From IMG/VR virus record IMGVR_UViG_3300020469_002640, positions 24,500-88,499 of that record: 64,000 nucleotides of DNA. One strand, written 5' to 3'. The position numbers and the translations under genes are program-made. How positions within the stretch are numbered: position 1 is the stretch's first letter; each line of letters opens with the position of its first letter. The DNA is from a virus. Under the pieces are notes generated by a model. The model was given only the letters and a program-made list of their open reading frames with translations, was not told where the DNA came from and did no database searches. This document shows positions 1-11,300 of the stretch, in pieces.

Positions 1-2043
1 TTCTAACTCTGTGCTGTTACGTCTTTTAGCTTCATCTAAACCTATACGTCCTTTTGTAACATCTAACCGTGCTTGAAAATAATCTCTAGTAGTTAGTTGT
101 TTTCCACCGTTCTTTTTGTTTTGCAACATAAATGCAATTCTTTCGTTGTCTACAAAAATATGTTCTTGCATACTATTTGCAACATCATTTGCCCAAGGAG
201 ATGTGCCATCAAGACCAGGCTTTGCTACTAATTGAGCATATTCTGTAGTAGTTTTAGCTACGCCTTGTTTTTGATAAGATACATTATAAGTGTTAGGTCT
301 ATTTCTTAAAGGATTTCCTATGTTTGCACTTGTAAGTTGCACACTGCTCCAACTATCTCTGATACCTTCTCTATCTTCTTGTTGTGTTAAAACAAAGTCT
401 GCTTCAGGATTAGATGCTTTTAAAGATTTATTAAACGCTGTTCTATACTTAGCTCCTTCTGGGCCTGCTGCATATTTGTAAGGTTGAGAAGTTTCATAAC
501 CACCTTCTTTAAGCCACCCTTCATCTAACAAATCTCCTCCTAAATCAGTTTTATACGTATACATTGATTTTGCAAGCTTTTTCATCATAGGAATATCTTC
601 TTTAGTCCAATTAGCATTAGGCATAGCTTTATTAAGAGCGTCTAGTTTTTCCATTTCATCCATAAGTTGCTCAGATTCAGTATCTATAAACATGCTAATA
701 AACCCTTCCTCTTGCGGGCGCTCCCAGTCTCTTACATTGTTTAAACCTTCAAAGTTTTCTACAATTTCATCACCTACATTTTTAAGAAATTCGTATCCTC
801 CACCTACACCATATCCAATTGCAAACATAGCTGGAACTGTAAGCTCAGCAAAAGGCCCTCCCAAGAATCCTGCAGGAGCAAACGCAGTTCCTACAATTGT
901 TCCTGTTGACATCATATTTTCAGTAAGTTCATCTACAGAAGTTTTTTGGAATGTAGAATTAGAATTAGTAGTTAACATATTTACAGTTTCAAATAAATCT
1001 AAATATCTATTTGAACCATCTATTTCTGCTTGCTCTTCAAATGCTCCATAAACTTTTTGATACTCTGTATAAGCAGAAGTGTTTCCAGTATTTTTAGCTA
1101 CATTAGCATATGTAGTTTCTCTTGTTTCTACAACATCATTTCTTTTCTTTTCTATTTGCTCTTCTGTTAAATCAGCATTACCTGTTATAACGCTTGCAGA
1201 AGATGTAAATGCTGATTTATTTTCATCTTTTTCTTGATATACTTTTGTAGTTGTTGGAGTACCTAACGTTGTTCTTCTGTCTGCAAACTCATTGTTTGAG
1301 CTACCAACTGCGCTTTGATACTCAGCCCGTCTAGTAAACGATCTTAACCGATCTTTAATATTAGCTTCTGCCATTGCCATAAGCTCTTCTGGAGTAGCAT
1401 TAGGGTTAGCCTGCTTTAATTGTATAAGTGCAAGCCTTCTAAAGTCTTGATCTCCTACTTGACTTTGCACATATGTATTATATACATCGTTTATATATGC
1501 TTCTGTAGAATTTATATCTTTACCAAAGTTTTGCACTAACCCTGACATTTCTCCGTTATAGTCAAGCTCTAATTCGTTTTGCACTTGATATGGATTTTCT
1601 TTCCACACACCATTTTCATCTTGAATGTAAGATTGATGCTGATCAAAAGAATTAGTACCAAAATCCCAAACATTGTTACCTTTAGCTCTTTGCTCATTTA
1701 TAAATGCAAGCTCATCTTGTCTAGTTTTATAAGATTGCTGGCCAAGCTGTACACCCCTATTTGACAACAAAGAGTTAGTAGCATCATCTATTGCTAGTGA
1801 TGCTGCTCCTGACTCCCAATTACCATTTGCTGAATAATCTTGTAATATATTTTGTCCTTCTGCTTTTGCATTGTTTACAAGCCACTCGTCGCCTTTACCT
1901 ACCTGCACTTGTGCGTATGCTCTGTCTAGTAAAGATTTCTTTTCTAGAGTTTGATCATACCTATTTCGTAAAACTTCTGCAACTTTAGCGTATCCCGGAT
2001 CGACATACTGACTCTGCATAGGAGTTAAATTGAATTTTGCCAT
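1..2043 (-). CDS. Large virion or cargo-type protein, 3' truncated by window edge
   Basis: The frame is open for 681 codons from the ATG at 2043 to the window edge, so the C-terminus is missing. The N-terminus begins MAKFNLTPMQSQYVDPGYAK. Most of the protein is polar, with many Q, N, D and E residues and long helical stretches. A glycine- and alanine-rich hydrophobic segment at about residues 375-420 (GTIVGTAFAPAGFLGG onwards) could cross or disturb a membrane. I do not recognise a catalytic domain. It is the last gene seen in the leftward late operon, 25 nt after the lysin-like protein. Large proteins in this position in crAss-like podoviruses are often tail-internal or ejected cargo proteins; that role is an inference from position and size. 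Confidence 0.8.
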   Translation of the reverse strand, partial: MAKFNLTPMQSQYVDPGYAKVAEVLRNRYDQTLEKKSLLDRAYAQVQVGKGDEWLVNNAKAEGQNILQDYSANGNWESGAASLAIDDATNSLLSNRGVQLGQQSYKTRQDELAFINEQRAKGNNVWDFGTNSFDQHQSYIQDENGVWKENPYQVQNELELDYNGEMSGLVQNFGKDINSTEAYINDVYNTYVQSQVGDQDFRRLALIQLKQANPNATPEELMAMAEANIKDRLRSFTRRAEYQSAVGSSNNEFADRRTTLGTPTTTKVYQEKDENKSAFTSSASVITGNADLTEEQIEKKRNDVVETRETTYANVAKNTGNTSAYTEYQKVYGAFEEQAEIDGSNRYLDLFETVNMLTTNSNSTFQKTSVDELTENMMSTGTIVGTAFAPAGFLGGPFAELTVPAMFAIGYGVGGGYEFLKNVGDEIVENFEGLNNVRDWERPQEEGFISMFIDTESEQLMDEMEKLDALNKAMPNANWTKEDIPMMKKLAKSMYTYKTDLGGDLLDEGWLKEGGYETSQPYKYAAGPEGAKYRTAFNKSLKASNPEADFVLTQQEDREGIRDSWSSVQLTSANIGNPLRNRPNTYNVSYQKQGVAKTTTEYAQLVAKPGLDGTSPWANDVANSMQEHIFVDNERIAFMLQNKKNGGKQLTTRDYFQARLDVTKGRIGLDEAKRRNSTELE

Positions 2044-2068
2044 AATATATTTTATATTTTTATATTAA

Positions 2069-5000
2069 CTAAACTGATGCCGAATGACTGTATCGACGAA
2101 CAGCTAGTATTCTGTTAGGATCAAATGTAGCTTCAGTAACTCCTCCACCACCTTTGCTTCCTTGATTACCACCAAGCACTATAATATTTCCATTTTCATC
2201 TGTACCTGCATAGAATCCTACATGACCTGTGTTAGCCTTATCTGAACGCTCTCTAGCTGATGTCATGTCATCATATTTTCCTTTTGGATCTCTCCACATA
2301 ACAACAACATCCCCAATTTGATAATCATCTGCAGCAACTGGTACACTATTTTTATCATTTGCAAAACTTCTAGCAGATGCAGTGCCTGCATGCTCATATC
2401 CATTCATACCAAGAACAGATGCTGTAAAACCTGCACACCAAGCAGTTTTATAAGGATTATCTATTTTAGCTGTTCCTGCATAGTTATTAATAATTTCAGT
2501 AAGTAATCCTGTATGATCGGTTTCATTTTTACCTAAAAATGCTTTTGCTAATGTCATATTATCGTTACTAGCTAAAATTTCTTGAGCTGTATCAGAATTA
2601 GTGCCTGTGGCAGTTTGAATAACTTGTGCAGCATTATCAGCGTTTCCAGGATTATTATTTGACTGGGTATTAACTTGATTACTATTTAAAACTTTTCCGC
2701 TTTTCATATAATCTTCAATCGCCTGCTGCTGTTCTTCAGGGCTTAAAGCTCTTCCTAATACACCTGATCCTCCATCAATAGCATTTGCCATTAATATTGT
2801 TGCATCAAACGCTTTTTTATCTCTGTTAGCAGTTACAAGATTAGCAGCTGCAGTTTCTACTGCACCTATTTTATTAGCTTGTTGATCTGCTTGCATCTGT
2901 ACGTTAAACTTGTTAGCATCTTGCTTCAATTGTTTTACTGATAACTCATTACCTACATTTATAGTATCAGCTTTCATACCTAACTCAGCTTGCATATTAT
3001 CAATAGTAGTTCTAGATTTAACTTCTCTATCAGTTACACCAGCATTTGCATCCATCTTTCTTTCATATGCAGACATTAAGTTAATCATATCTGCAGGACC
3101 GCCTCCGCTAGTTTTAACAAATTGTACTACTTTTTGAAAATCGTTTTCATTTATAGCTCTCTCTCTGTCAAATTTTTGATATTTAAGTTTAGGAGTTTCT
3201 ACCGCAGTCACATCTCCTACTGCTTGCATTTGTGGAGTGTTAGCAGTATATGCAGCTATAGGCGCAATCATACTTGCAGCTAAAGCAAGTTTATCTGATT
3301 TTGCGTAAGGATTTATAATATCGCCGTAAGTAGTAGTATTTCCAGATGTATTAACGCCTTTACTTATTGTAGTATTATTCGAAGTATTAATGTTATTATT
3401 AACACCAAGTTCAGGATTATCAGAATCATATGACCCAATAACATCTACTGTATCACCTGTAAGAGGATTTATTACAGAGCCGTCTTCGTTAAAATCGCTC
3501 ATATTATACATATAAGGAGACTCTCCTGGCCCAAAGTAACTTGCACCAGTATCATAATATGTAAAATCTCCTGCTTGTCTAAAGTTTTTAGCAAAGTTTT
3601 CTTTTTCAGTTCCTGGACCTCTAACTGATTCAAGCATTGCTTCAGTAGTAGGTTTACTTCTATCTCTGTCTACAAATGCACTTAATCTATCTGAGTAAGA
3701 TTGGAGTAGTACAGGTGAATCCACAAGTGTATTGTCTTGTGGCATAGAAAGATTTTTAAAATTTCCCATCTGAGCATATCCTGCTACTTTAGAGTTTCGA
3801 CCTGCTGCCTTATCTTGTGCAGCTGCTAATGCGTCAATTTCACTTTGACTTCCACCTTCTTTTAACAACTTTTTATGAGCATCTGCAAACGAGTGTCCAC
3901 CATATCTTTTAGACCCATCTACATTTACATAATCAGAAAAGTAATAAGGCATTTCCATACCACCATGCTTTGCACTTGATACACCATCTTTAGTCTCTCC
4001 TCTTTCTACTTCTGAATCACCATCTATTATACCTCCTTGACTATGTCTATTGCCCATAAACTGAACAGCGTCTGATCCAGGTATAGGCATCATACTTCCA
4101 CCTTCAAGTTTCATACCTCCTTGTTTATAGCCTTTCTCATATTCAAATTTAGCATCTTCATTTGCATATTCAGTTCCCCACTTAGGAATAATAGGAGATA
4201 TAATTTTTCTCATTAAATTTCTAAAACCACTCTCAGTATTACCACGCTTTTCAAAACGTTTAGCATCTCTGTTATAGTTTTTTAAATATTTTTTTTCTTT
4301 ACCAGCTTCTGTTGCATCTACTAAACCTTGTTGAAAACGTCTTCTTTTGTCTTGCTCTCTCATCATTTGCTTATCATTTAAATAAGTAGCATGCGCTTCA
4401 GAACGGTATTTTATGCGATCTGGGATCTGGTCTGCAAACTGTGCCCCTCGTTGATCTAAAGGATTTATACCTAGCCTTTGCTCTCTAGGCAATACAGTTT
4501 CTTTAGTACCTCGCATGTAAGTTGTTTGATTTTCTACATCTGGGTTGTGCGGATTGTCTGCAAAAGTTCCTTTACTGTGAAGCTTAGTGCCTCCATATAG
4601 CCCTACGTTGTATCCAGGATTTTTTAAAGTATTATATTCATCTTCTGTTACATTAACATTTTCAAACGTAGATCCTAAATATCCAGAGCCGCCTCCAGAA
4701 TATGCATTACTTCTACCTACATTGCCTAATTTAAAATCTCCTTGCTTGTATTTCATACCGCCTTCTTTTACGCGAACACCATAACTACCTTCTCCAGTAC
4801 TCATTGTATTACCCATATCTGTAGTAGTACTTCCTATTCTTTCAAGCTCTTTTCTTGTTTCGTCTCTATTCATAGCAGTAAGCTCGTCGCCTATAAGAGT
4901 AGTTTGCAATCTATCTTCTTTTCTAGCTTTACCTCTTCCTAAAACACTTTTTACTATATCTACACCAGCAGATAAATCTCCAGATAATAGCCTACCTGCA

Positions 5001-5383
5001 TCTGCAGCTACTTCTGCTCCTGAATAGAACATATCAGAACCATCATCTACTAATGATGATGCTAAATTTCCTGCCATAGAAGCTCCTATTCCTCCGCCAC
5101 CTGCTTCGCCCCCGATACCATCAGCTGCCGCGTCACCTGCGCCTCCTTCTCCAGGAACTACATAATTTCGTGTTTGAGCATTATATCCTATTGATCCTTC
5201 AGGAGCTCCTTTTCCAATATTCATTTCATACCCAAATGGCATATCAATATTGTCCATTTCAGCATCAAAACCTTTGTCTCCTGTTAAAGTTCTTCCTACC
5301 CAATCTCTACTTAAAAAGCCTCCAGGCTGGTACTTACGTATTTTTGAATATAAACTAGGTGCTATTTTTTTATTTTTTTTCAT
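2069..5383 (-). CDS. Virion-associated peptidoglycan hydrolase with C-terminal cysteine peptidase/amidase domain
   Basis: This 1104-residue protein begins KKNKKIAPSLYSKIRKYQPG. Its long N-terminal part is glycine- and asparagine-rich. A middle block at about residues 425-465 reads MPIPGSDAVQFMGNRHSQGG and then an EVERGE motif, a module I associate with large virion proteins of Bacteroidota phages. The last 120 residues form a TIGR02594/CHAP/NlpC-P60-like domain: AWCAGF with the candidate catalytic Cys near residue 980, then SARSF, a GDVVVMWR strand, and NTGHVGFYAG with the candidate His near residue 1052. It would cleave peptidoglycan during DNA entry or at lysis. It lies between the giant tail protein (1 nt gap) and another large virion protein, which favours an entry role. 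Confidence 0.75.
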   Translation of the reverse strand: MKKNKKIAPSLYSKIRKYQPGGFLSRDWVGRTLTGDKGFDAEMDNIDMPFGYEMNIGKGAPEGSIGYNAQTRNYVVPGEGGAGDAAADGIGGEAGGGGIGASMAGNLASSLVDDGSDMFYSGAEVAADAGRLLSGDLSAGVDIVKSVLGRGKARKEDRLQTTLIGDELTAMNRDETRKELERIGSTTTDMGNTMSTGEGSYGVRVKEGGMKYKQGDFKLGNVGRSNAYSGGGSGYLGSTFENVNVTEDEYNTLKNPGYNVGLYGGTKLHSKGTFADNPHNPDVENQTTYMRGTKETVLPREQRLGINPLDQRGAQFADQIPDRIKYRSEAHATYLNDKQMMREQDKRRRFQQGLVDATEAGKEKKYLKNYNRDAKRFEKRGNTESGFRNLMRKIISPIIPKWGTEYANEDAKFEYEKGYKQGGMKLEGGSMMPIPGSDAVQFMGNRHSQGGIIDGDSEVERGETKDGVSSAKHGGMEMPYYFSDYVNVDGSKRYGGHSFADAHKKLLKEGGSQSEIDALAAAQDKAAGRNSKVAGYAQMGNFKNLSMPQDNTLVDSPVLLQSYSDRLSAFVDRDRSKPTTEAMLESVRGPGTEKENFAKNFRQAGDFTYYDTGASYFGPGESPYMYNMSDFNEDGSVINPLTGDTVDVIGSYDSDNPELGVNNNINTSNNTTISKGVNTSGNTTTYGDIINPYAKSDKLALAASMIAPIAAYTANTPQMQAVGDVTAVETPKLKYQKFDRERAINENDFQKVVQFVKTSGGGPADMINLMSAYERKMDANAGVTDREVKSRTTIDNMQAELGMKADTINVGNELSVKQLKQDANKFNVQMQADQQANKIGAVETAAANLVTANRDKKAFDATILMANAIDGGSGVLGRALSPEEQQQAIEDYMKSGKVLNSNQVNTQSNNNPGNADNAAQVIQTATGTNSDTAQEILASNDNMTLAKAFLGKNETDHTGLLTEIINNYAGTAKIDNPYKTAWCAGFTASVLGMNGYEHAGTASARSFANDKNSVPVAADDYQIGDVVVMWRDPKGKYDDMTSARERSDKANTGHVGFYAGTDENGNIIVLGGNQGSKGGGGVTEATFDPNRILAVRRYSHSASV

Positions 5384-5384
5384 A

Positions 5385-8300
5385 TTATCTTATGTATTTG
5401 CGCATTCCGGCATTGAAGGAATACAAATTTACAAAATTTTGATTTAAATTATTAAATGTTAGACGAATACCTAAATAGGTGTCAGCAAATTTTCTTTGCA
5501 AGTTCCACGGTTTAGCAGGATCAATATACATATTATGTGTATTTATTCCATACGCACCATTAACTTGCCAAGTAGCTTCAAACATATCATGCACATCCTG
5601 GTTACCTACCCAATCTACTGCCTGAGAAGTTGTAGTAAGAGAATCCCATTCTAATTGAGTATCAGCATTTGATTCTGGAAAACCAGAAGTTAATACTCCT
5701 GCAGGTGCATATGCTGTAGGAGTCATTGCAAAAGTTTCATTAGTTGGATTGCTATAAGAAGCACTTTGAAAATGTGTGGTATATAAAGCAGCTTTATCTC
5801 TAAATTTATTTATTTGCCATTTGTGTGCTATTTTTCTAACATTTTCTAAATAAGCAATTTCAGTTTTTCCTGAATGCTGAGTACTATTATATACAAAGAA
5901 AGATGTAAACCCGTCTTTATCTAATCTTTTGTACCTAACATCTCTTAAATTTCCAACTCCATACTCATCTGAAGCTCTATCAAACACTTCTGTTTCATAT
6001 GATATATTTGAAAATATTTTTGATACATCTCTTTGTTTTGGACTATTAATAACAGCCTCTACTTCAAAAGGATATGTAAATGCTTCTACATTTAATATTT
6101 TATTTATAGGATACATCAATGAATTTTCTGTTCTTGGAGCGCAAAGATAAAAAGCTCCAGGTGTGTATACAGAATTGTGAGACCACAATCTCCAAGAATG
6201 CATATTATGAACACCATTCCAACCTGTAGCTCCGTTTCCTGTCCAACCATCAGTTAAAAACACAAGCTCTCCGCTTTCTCCAGCTAGCATACTAGCACCT
6301 TCAACTAAAGAATAGTTATGAGTAGTACGCTCCCAAAAAGGATTAGGAAGCTCTTCCCAATTAAAGAAACTACAAAGTCCTGAAAATTCTCCTGAACCAC
6401 TTTTATACGTGTATAAATGAGGTAAGTAATCATGAAAAGATCCCCACACATTTTGCTCTGGATAAAAAGAAATTGTCCATCCTACTCTAGCCCATAATTG
6501 TCTAGGCCGATCATCTTCGTCTGTTCTTGCTAACGGAGGTATTGATCTATCTGGCCTACCCTGTATAACATTGCTATCTTTAAAAGATTGTAACTTTACA
6601 CTTATGTCTATAGGAACTTCAATGTTTATAAAATCTTCTTCGTTTTTTACTGTAAAATCTAAAGTGTCAATTATCCTATCTGAAGTATACAATTTGTAAG
6701 AGTATTCAGGCTTATTACTAGAAGATATATCATTTAAACTTCCGTCAAAATTTTCTTCTGCTGTAAATGTTAACGTTTGGCTTTCAGTTCTCCACATTTT
6801 TTCTATCTTATATGTACCATTAGATACAACTCTTTCTACATACTCGCCTCCATAATGGACTTTAAGACTACCTGTAGTCATTCCAGATACTGTAAACTGT
6901 GTGATAATTTTTCTATTAGAAACAGTATTTAACTCCTGTCGTAAAGCATTTGACCCTGCGCCACTGTGTGTTATTTTATTATCTTTTATTTGCCATTTTG
7001 TATTGTCATACGCCCACGCATCAAATGCAACGTCTTTTATAGAAACAGACTGAACATATAAAGTATCTCCTCTATCAGCCTTTCCTCCAAAAATACTAAG
7101 TTTATATGACTCTCTATTTCCTGTTTTAAAGTTTACACCAGTTGTAGTATATACACTTTGATTAGTCACTACATGAAATATGTCATCTTCTCCTAAAGCT
7201 CCAGGTAAATTTATTCTAATACCTTTAGCACCTTTCCAAGTTATAATTAATATATAGTCTGTATAAGGTTCAAGAGAAACTTTATCTAAATAGAAAAAAG
7301 GATCATCTGGACCGTAATCCATTTGGAATGTACCAGATGATAATGCTCTAGAAGATGCGTCTTGTGCTATTTCATAGTAAAAATCTGCAGATGTATTTTG
7401 ACTACTAGAAAAATCTGTAGCATCAGAAAAGTCAGTTATAGGTAATAGTTCATTTCCATAACCAAAATCTCCATTTTCAACTTTTTCTACTCCAGGAAAA
7501 ACTTGTAACTCAAATATTTTTTCAGATGGATTATATACAATTTTACCTTCTCTATTACTTCTGCTTCTTGTTCTTCCATATGGTTCAAAAAAGTCTTTAC
7601 CTTCTAGTGTAGGCAACAAAGCTCTTTTTGTTAAAAGTATTCTTTGATTTCTTTCATCCCATCCACTTACAAAACCTACACCTAGTATAGGACTATCTGG
7701 CAGCCTATAGTTCCATTTATCAGAACTAAGATTTTCTTGGAACCAAGATTCCATTCCAAGCTTACTTATTTCAACAAGTTTTTGTCCTGCCATAAATATT
7801 TTATTATTTCTTTGATCAATAAAGAAATATCCATATTTAGTAATTAACGTTGAATACTGAGATTGTGTACCTCCATATCCTTCTTCTGTTTGTAAAAACT
7901 CATCAGGGTCTTGTGAAAATATATCTCCTGAACCTATAAATGCTTCTGACCCATCTTTCATAGTCATAGTTTGTTTACCTTTTGTAAGCAGCAAACTATC
8001 TTCCATGTGTATATATAAAAGATTATTAAACGCAGCTAGGTTCCATAACTCTCCTCTATTTTTAGGCATATCTTTGTAGTCGTTTGCTAAAAAATGTCTA
8101 AAGTTATCAGTAAGACTTCCAGGATCTGATTTTGTAGATCTTTGAACTCTAGTAGTAAAAACTGTAGGAGCAGCTATTAAATTTGGTAATGCAAACGCAG
8201 GTCGCGTATCATTTACTTTTGAATAATCTATGTTATACTTTATACTAGGCTGCGATGTTAAATCATAATATGTAGAAGGGTCGTAATGTTTTCCATCTCT

Positions 8301-11300
8301 ATCTTGTATTGCTACTTCTTTAAAAGAAGACCCAGGAACATATACGGATTCTTTACCTTCATCGTGTCTAAAGTTTACGTTGTCAGTAGTTTCAATAATA
8401 GACATAATTGCAGAAATTCTACATCTAGGATCCATTGTACTTATACGTGGAGATAAGGTTTGTCTAAATCCATATCTACATAAAAATATATCTCCTCCAA
8501 ATATTCCATGCTCAAAATGCACAGGATTAGCCCACCCATGTATTTCTGGGTTGTATTGGCCATTTGGAGCTGACGAATATTCTGTAAAGTATGTACTAGC
8601 TGTACTTTGTTGGACAGCAGCTGTACTGTATCCTCCAACTAGCCCGTTAATATTATCTAATTGTACTGCTAACTCTTGCTCTATAGCCTCAGCTGGATCT
8701 ACAAAATTATATAAGTCTCTTCCTACTATTTGAAAACCTGTCCAAACTAAGTTTTGACTATCTATAGTATTATATACATCTGTTTTAAAAGCTTCTAAGT
8801 TTACAGTACGAACTTGAGTTGCAGCATTGCTTAAATATACAGATTTATAATCTGACTTATTTGTTCTAATACCATTGTAATCATCTATATTAAGGCTCCC
8901 TACTTCATTTGTTACGCCTATTGCCATATGTGTTTCGCCGCCTCTATTATATAGTCTATACCCAAACCCTGCAGCAGTTGCAGTTAGTACTGTATTTCCT
9001 TCTACATATGTTTTACATCTTTCTTTTATTACATAATTTACAAGGCTTGGAAGTACTGAAGTACTTTTAGAAATATAAAAATTAGACTTTATTAATTCAA
9101 AATTACAAGCACTATCTACATCTAACTCGTGCAAAACTCCAGGTCCTAAAAATACATTGTGCGTTGTTATTGTTTGCACTGAAATGTGTGTAGCAGGCGA
9201 TATAGAATCTTGAGTTCGTAAAAGTTCAAAATTATAAAAAGAAAGTACATTAGTTTTTCTTTCATCATTTTTATGGTCACCAATTTCTAAAGGCAACTTT
9301 ACCCAAAAAGGTTGGCTACTACTAACTCCTTCAGCTGGATCGTTAGGACATCCTCCAAGTCTTCCTGTTTTTTTAAAATAAGGAACAACAGGGCCTTGTC
9401 CTAAAATTCTTTTATTTTTATGATCTCGTTTTGCGTGATAAATTCTAAATCCTTGAACTTTTCTTGCTATTTCTATAGGTATTTTAATATCAGTAAGATC
9501 AAATCCTAACACACGAACAGTATCGCTAACTACTCCTCCATCTGTAATTGTATGACAATAACCAGGCAAGTCAGGATTTTTAACTTTCATCCATCCTTCA
9601 TCAAAACTACCGCCTAAAGCATTAGAGACATTTGAATCATTTGGATAGTCAGCAGAGCTAAACTGCTCAGCAAACCAGCTTCCAATTGCATCAGCTAGTC
9701 CGCCTCCCGCCCAGTTAGGAATTCCTGAATCTATATAATACGACTCATGTGACACAAGTATCCAATCATTATCTTCTTGTATAGAAACTACAAGGCCATT
9801 ATAAGTTCCACTTCCTGTAGCCCAATCAGCCATGTCCCAATATATTTCATATGTAGTACCTACTTCAATAGTAGTAGGCATATGATCAACATGAAATGCT
9901 GTCATGGCAGCCATCATGTATGTAGGTATTGCATCGCCATTTTCATCTATCCATGTTAGTCCTAGTGAATTTATATCACTGTCTGTAATTGCTATATCAT
10001 CAAATGTCCATTTAATATCAGGAGCGTCTGGATCTGCTAGTGACGGTGAGCTAGTACTAGTATGTTTAATAGCTGCAAACTCATTATGTGAATTTTTAGG
10101 AAAATGATGATGTCTAACTCTTGCAGGTTTTCCATTTTCATCTTTATATGCAGGATGTGCAAATGCAGGAGTAGAAGGATAAAACTCAGTTTCGTTTTCC
10201 CAATAATTCATATTGTTTGAATTTGGTTCCTGACTATAAGATTTAACATGGAAATTTTTTACATTTCCTAGTTTCATTATTTCTGCTGCATCAGCCCCCT
10301 GAAGATCAGTAGCACTAGTATCTAAATCATATTTTTCATCTAGTATAGCTTCTCGCCCAGGAATGTGATATGCATATGACATGCTACCATCATTAAGTAT
10401 AAAAGCAATATAAAAAGCATATACTTCACCGCGCATATACCCTCTACGCTTATAACAATTCCAAGGATCTCTATATCCGTTTGATTTGTCTGCTTCTAAA
10501 GGCTCAACTTCTATAAAGCCATTTTCAATGTTATCTGTAATTAATGAGTATGGATCAAAATTGGAAATCTCTTTAACTGTAGCAGTTAATTTAATATCTG
10601 CTGCATAAGGTTGAAAACCTATATCTTTTGTTCCTGTTAAATTTCCTAAATATAAAACATCATCTAACTGCGTCATAGTTTTTACAGTGTCATAAGATAC
10701 TTCATCAATTATTACATCTTCTACAGACGTAGAAATATATCCTTCTGTTCCTGAAAAACTTATGTCTATATGTTTATCCCACTGCTCCATACCATCCTGG
10801 CCTATTATTGCAGGATTTAAATTATTAAATGATACTTCTATATCATGCAATTGAAATGCAAATCTTTGATCTTCAATACTTTGTATAACAACTGGACGTA
10901 TAAATTTATAACAGTCGTTTATATTATTTACTCTCCATTTTATAGACTTTCCTGATTGACTTCCTGCTGCAGCACCATCATATCTTTCAATAGGCGTAAC
11001 ACTTTCTACATCTTCTACAATTGGTACAGGATTATCTACTACTACAAAATTAGTTACAGTTAAATCTACATCTACATATGCTAAAGCTAATTGATACGTA
11101 CCTGTTACTAATGCCCCTCCAGAAGTTACACTGTGTAAGTTTATATTAGGAACAGGACCGCTGTGTGTAAATAAATTTAATTGATCTACATAGTTTTTAT
11201 TAGTAGTATCAATCCATTTATTTGCATATATTAAACCAGGATTACCTAAACGATCTTGTCTGCTTACATTTAAAGTTCTAGGAGGATTTAAATTATCTGT

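Noticed and set aside
692-1051. Plus-strand ORF of 119 codons opposite the truncated virion gene
   Set aside because: The minus-strand frame is open over 681 codons with normal composition; this is an antisense shadow, as are the other ORFs opposite the large late genes.
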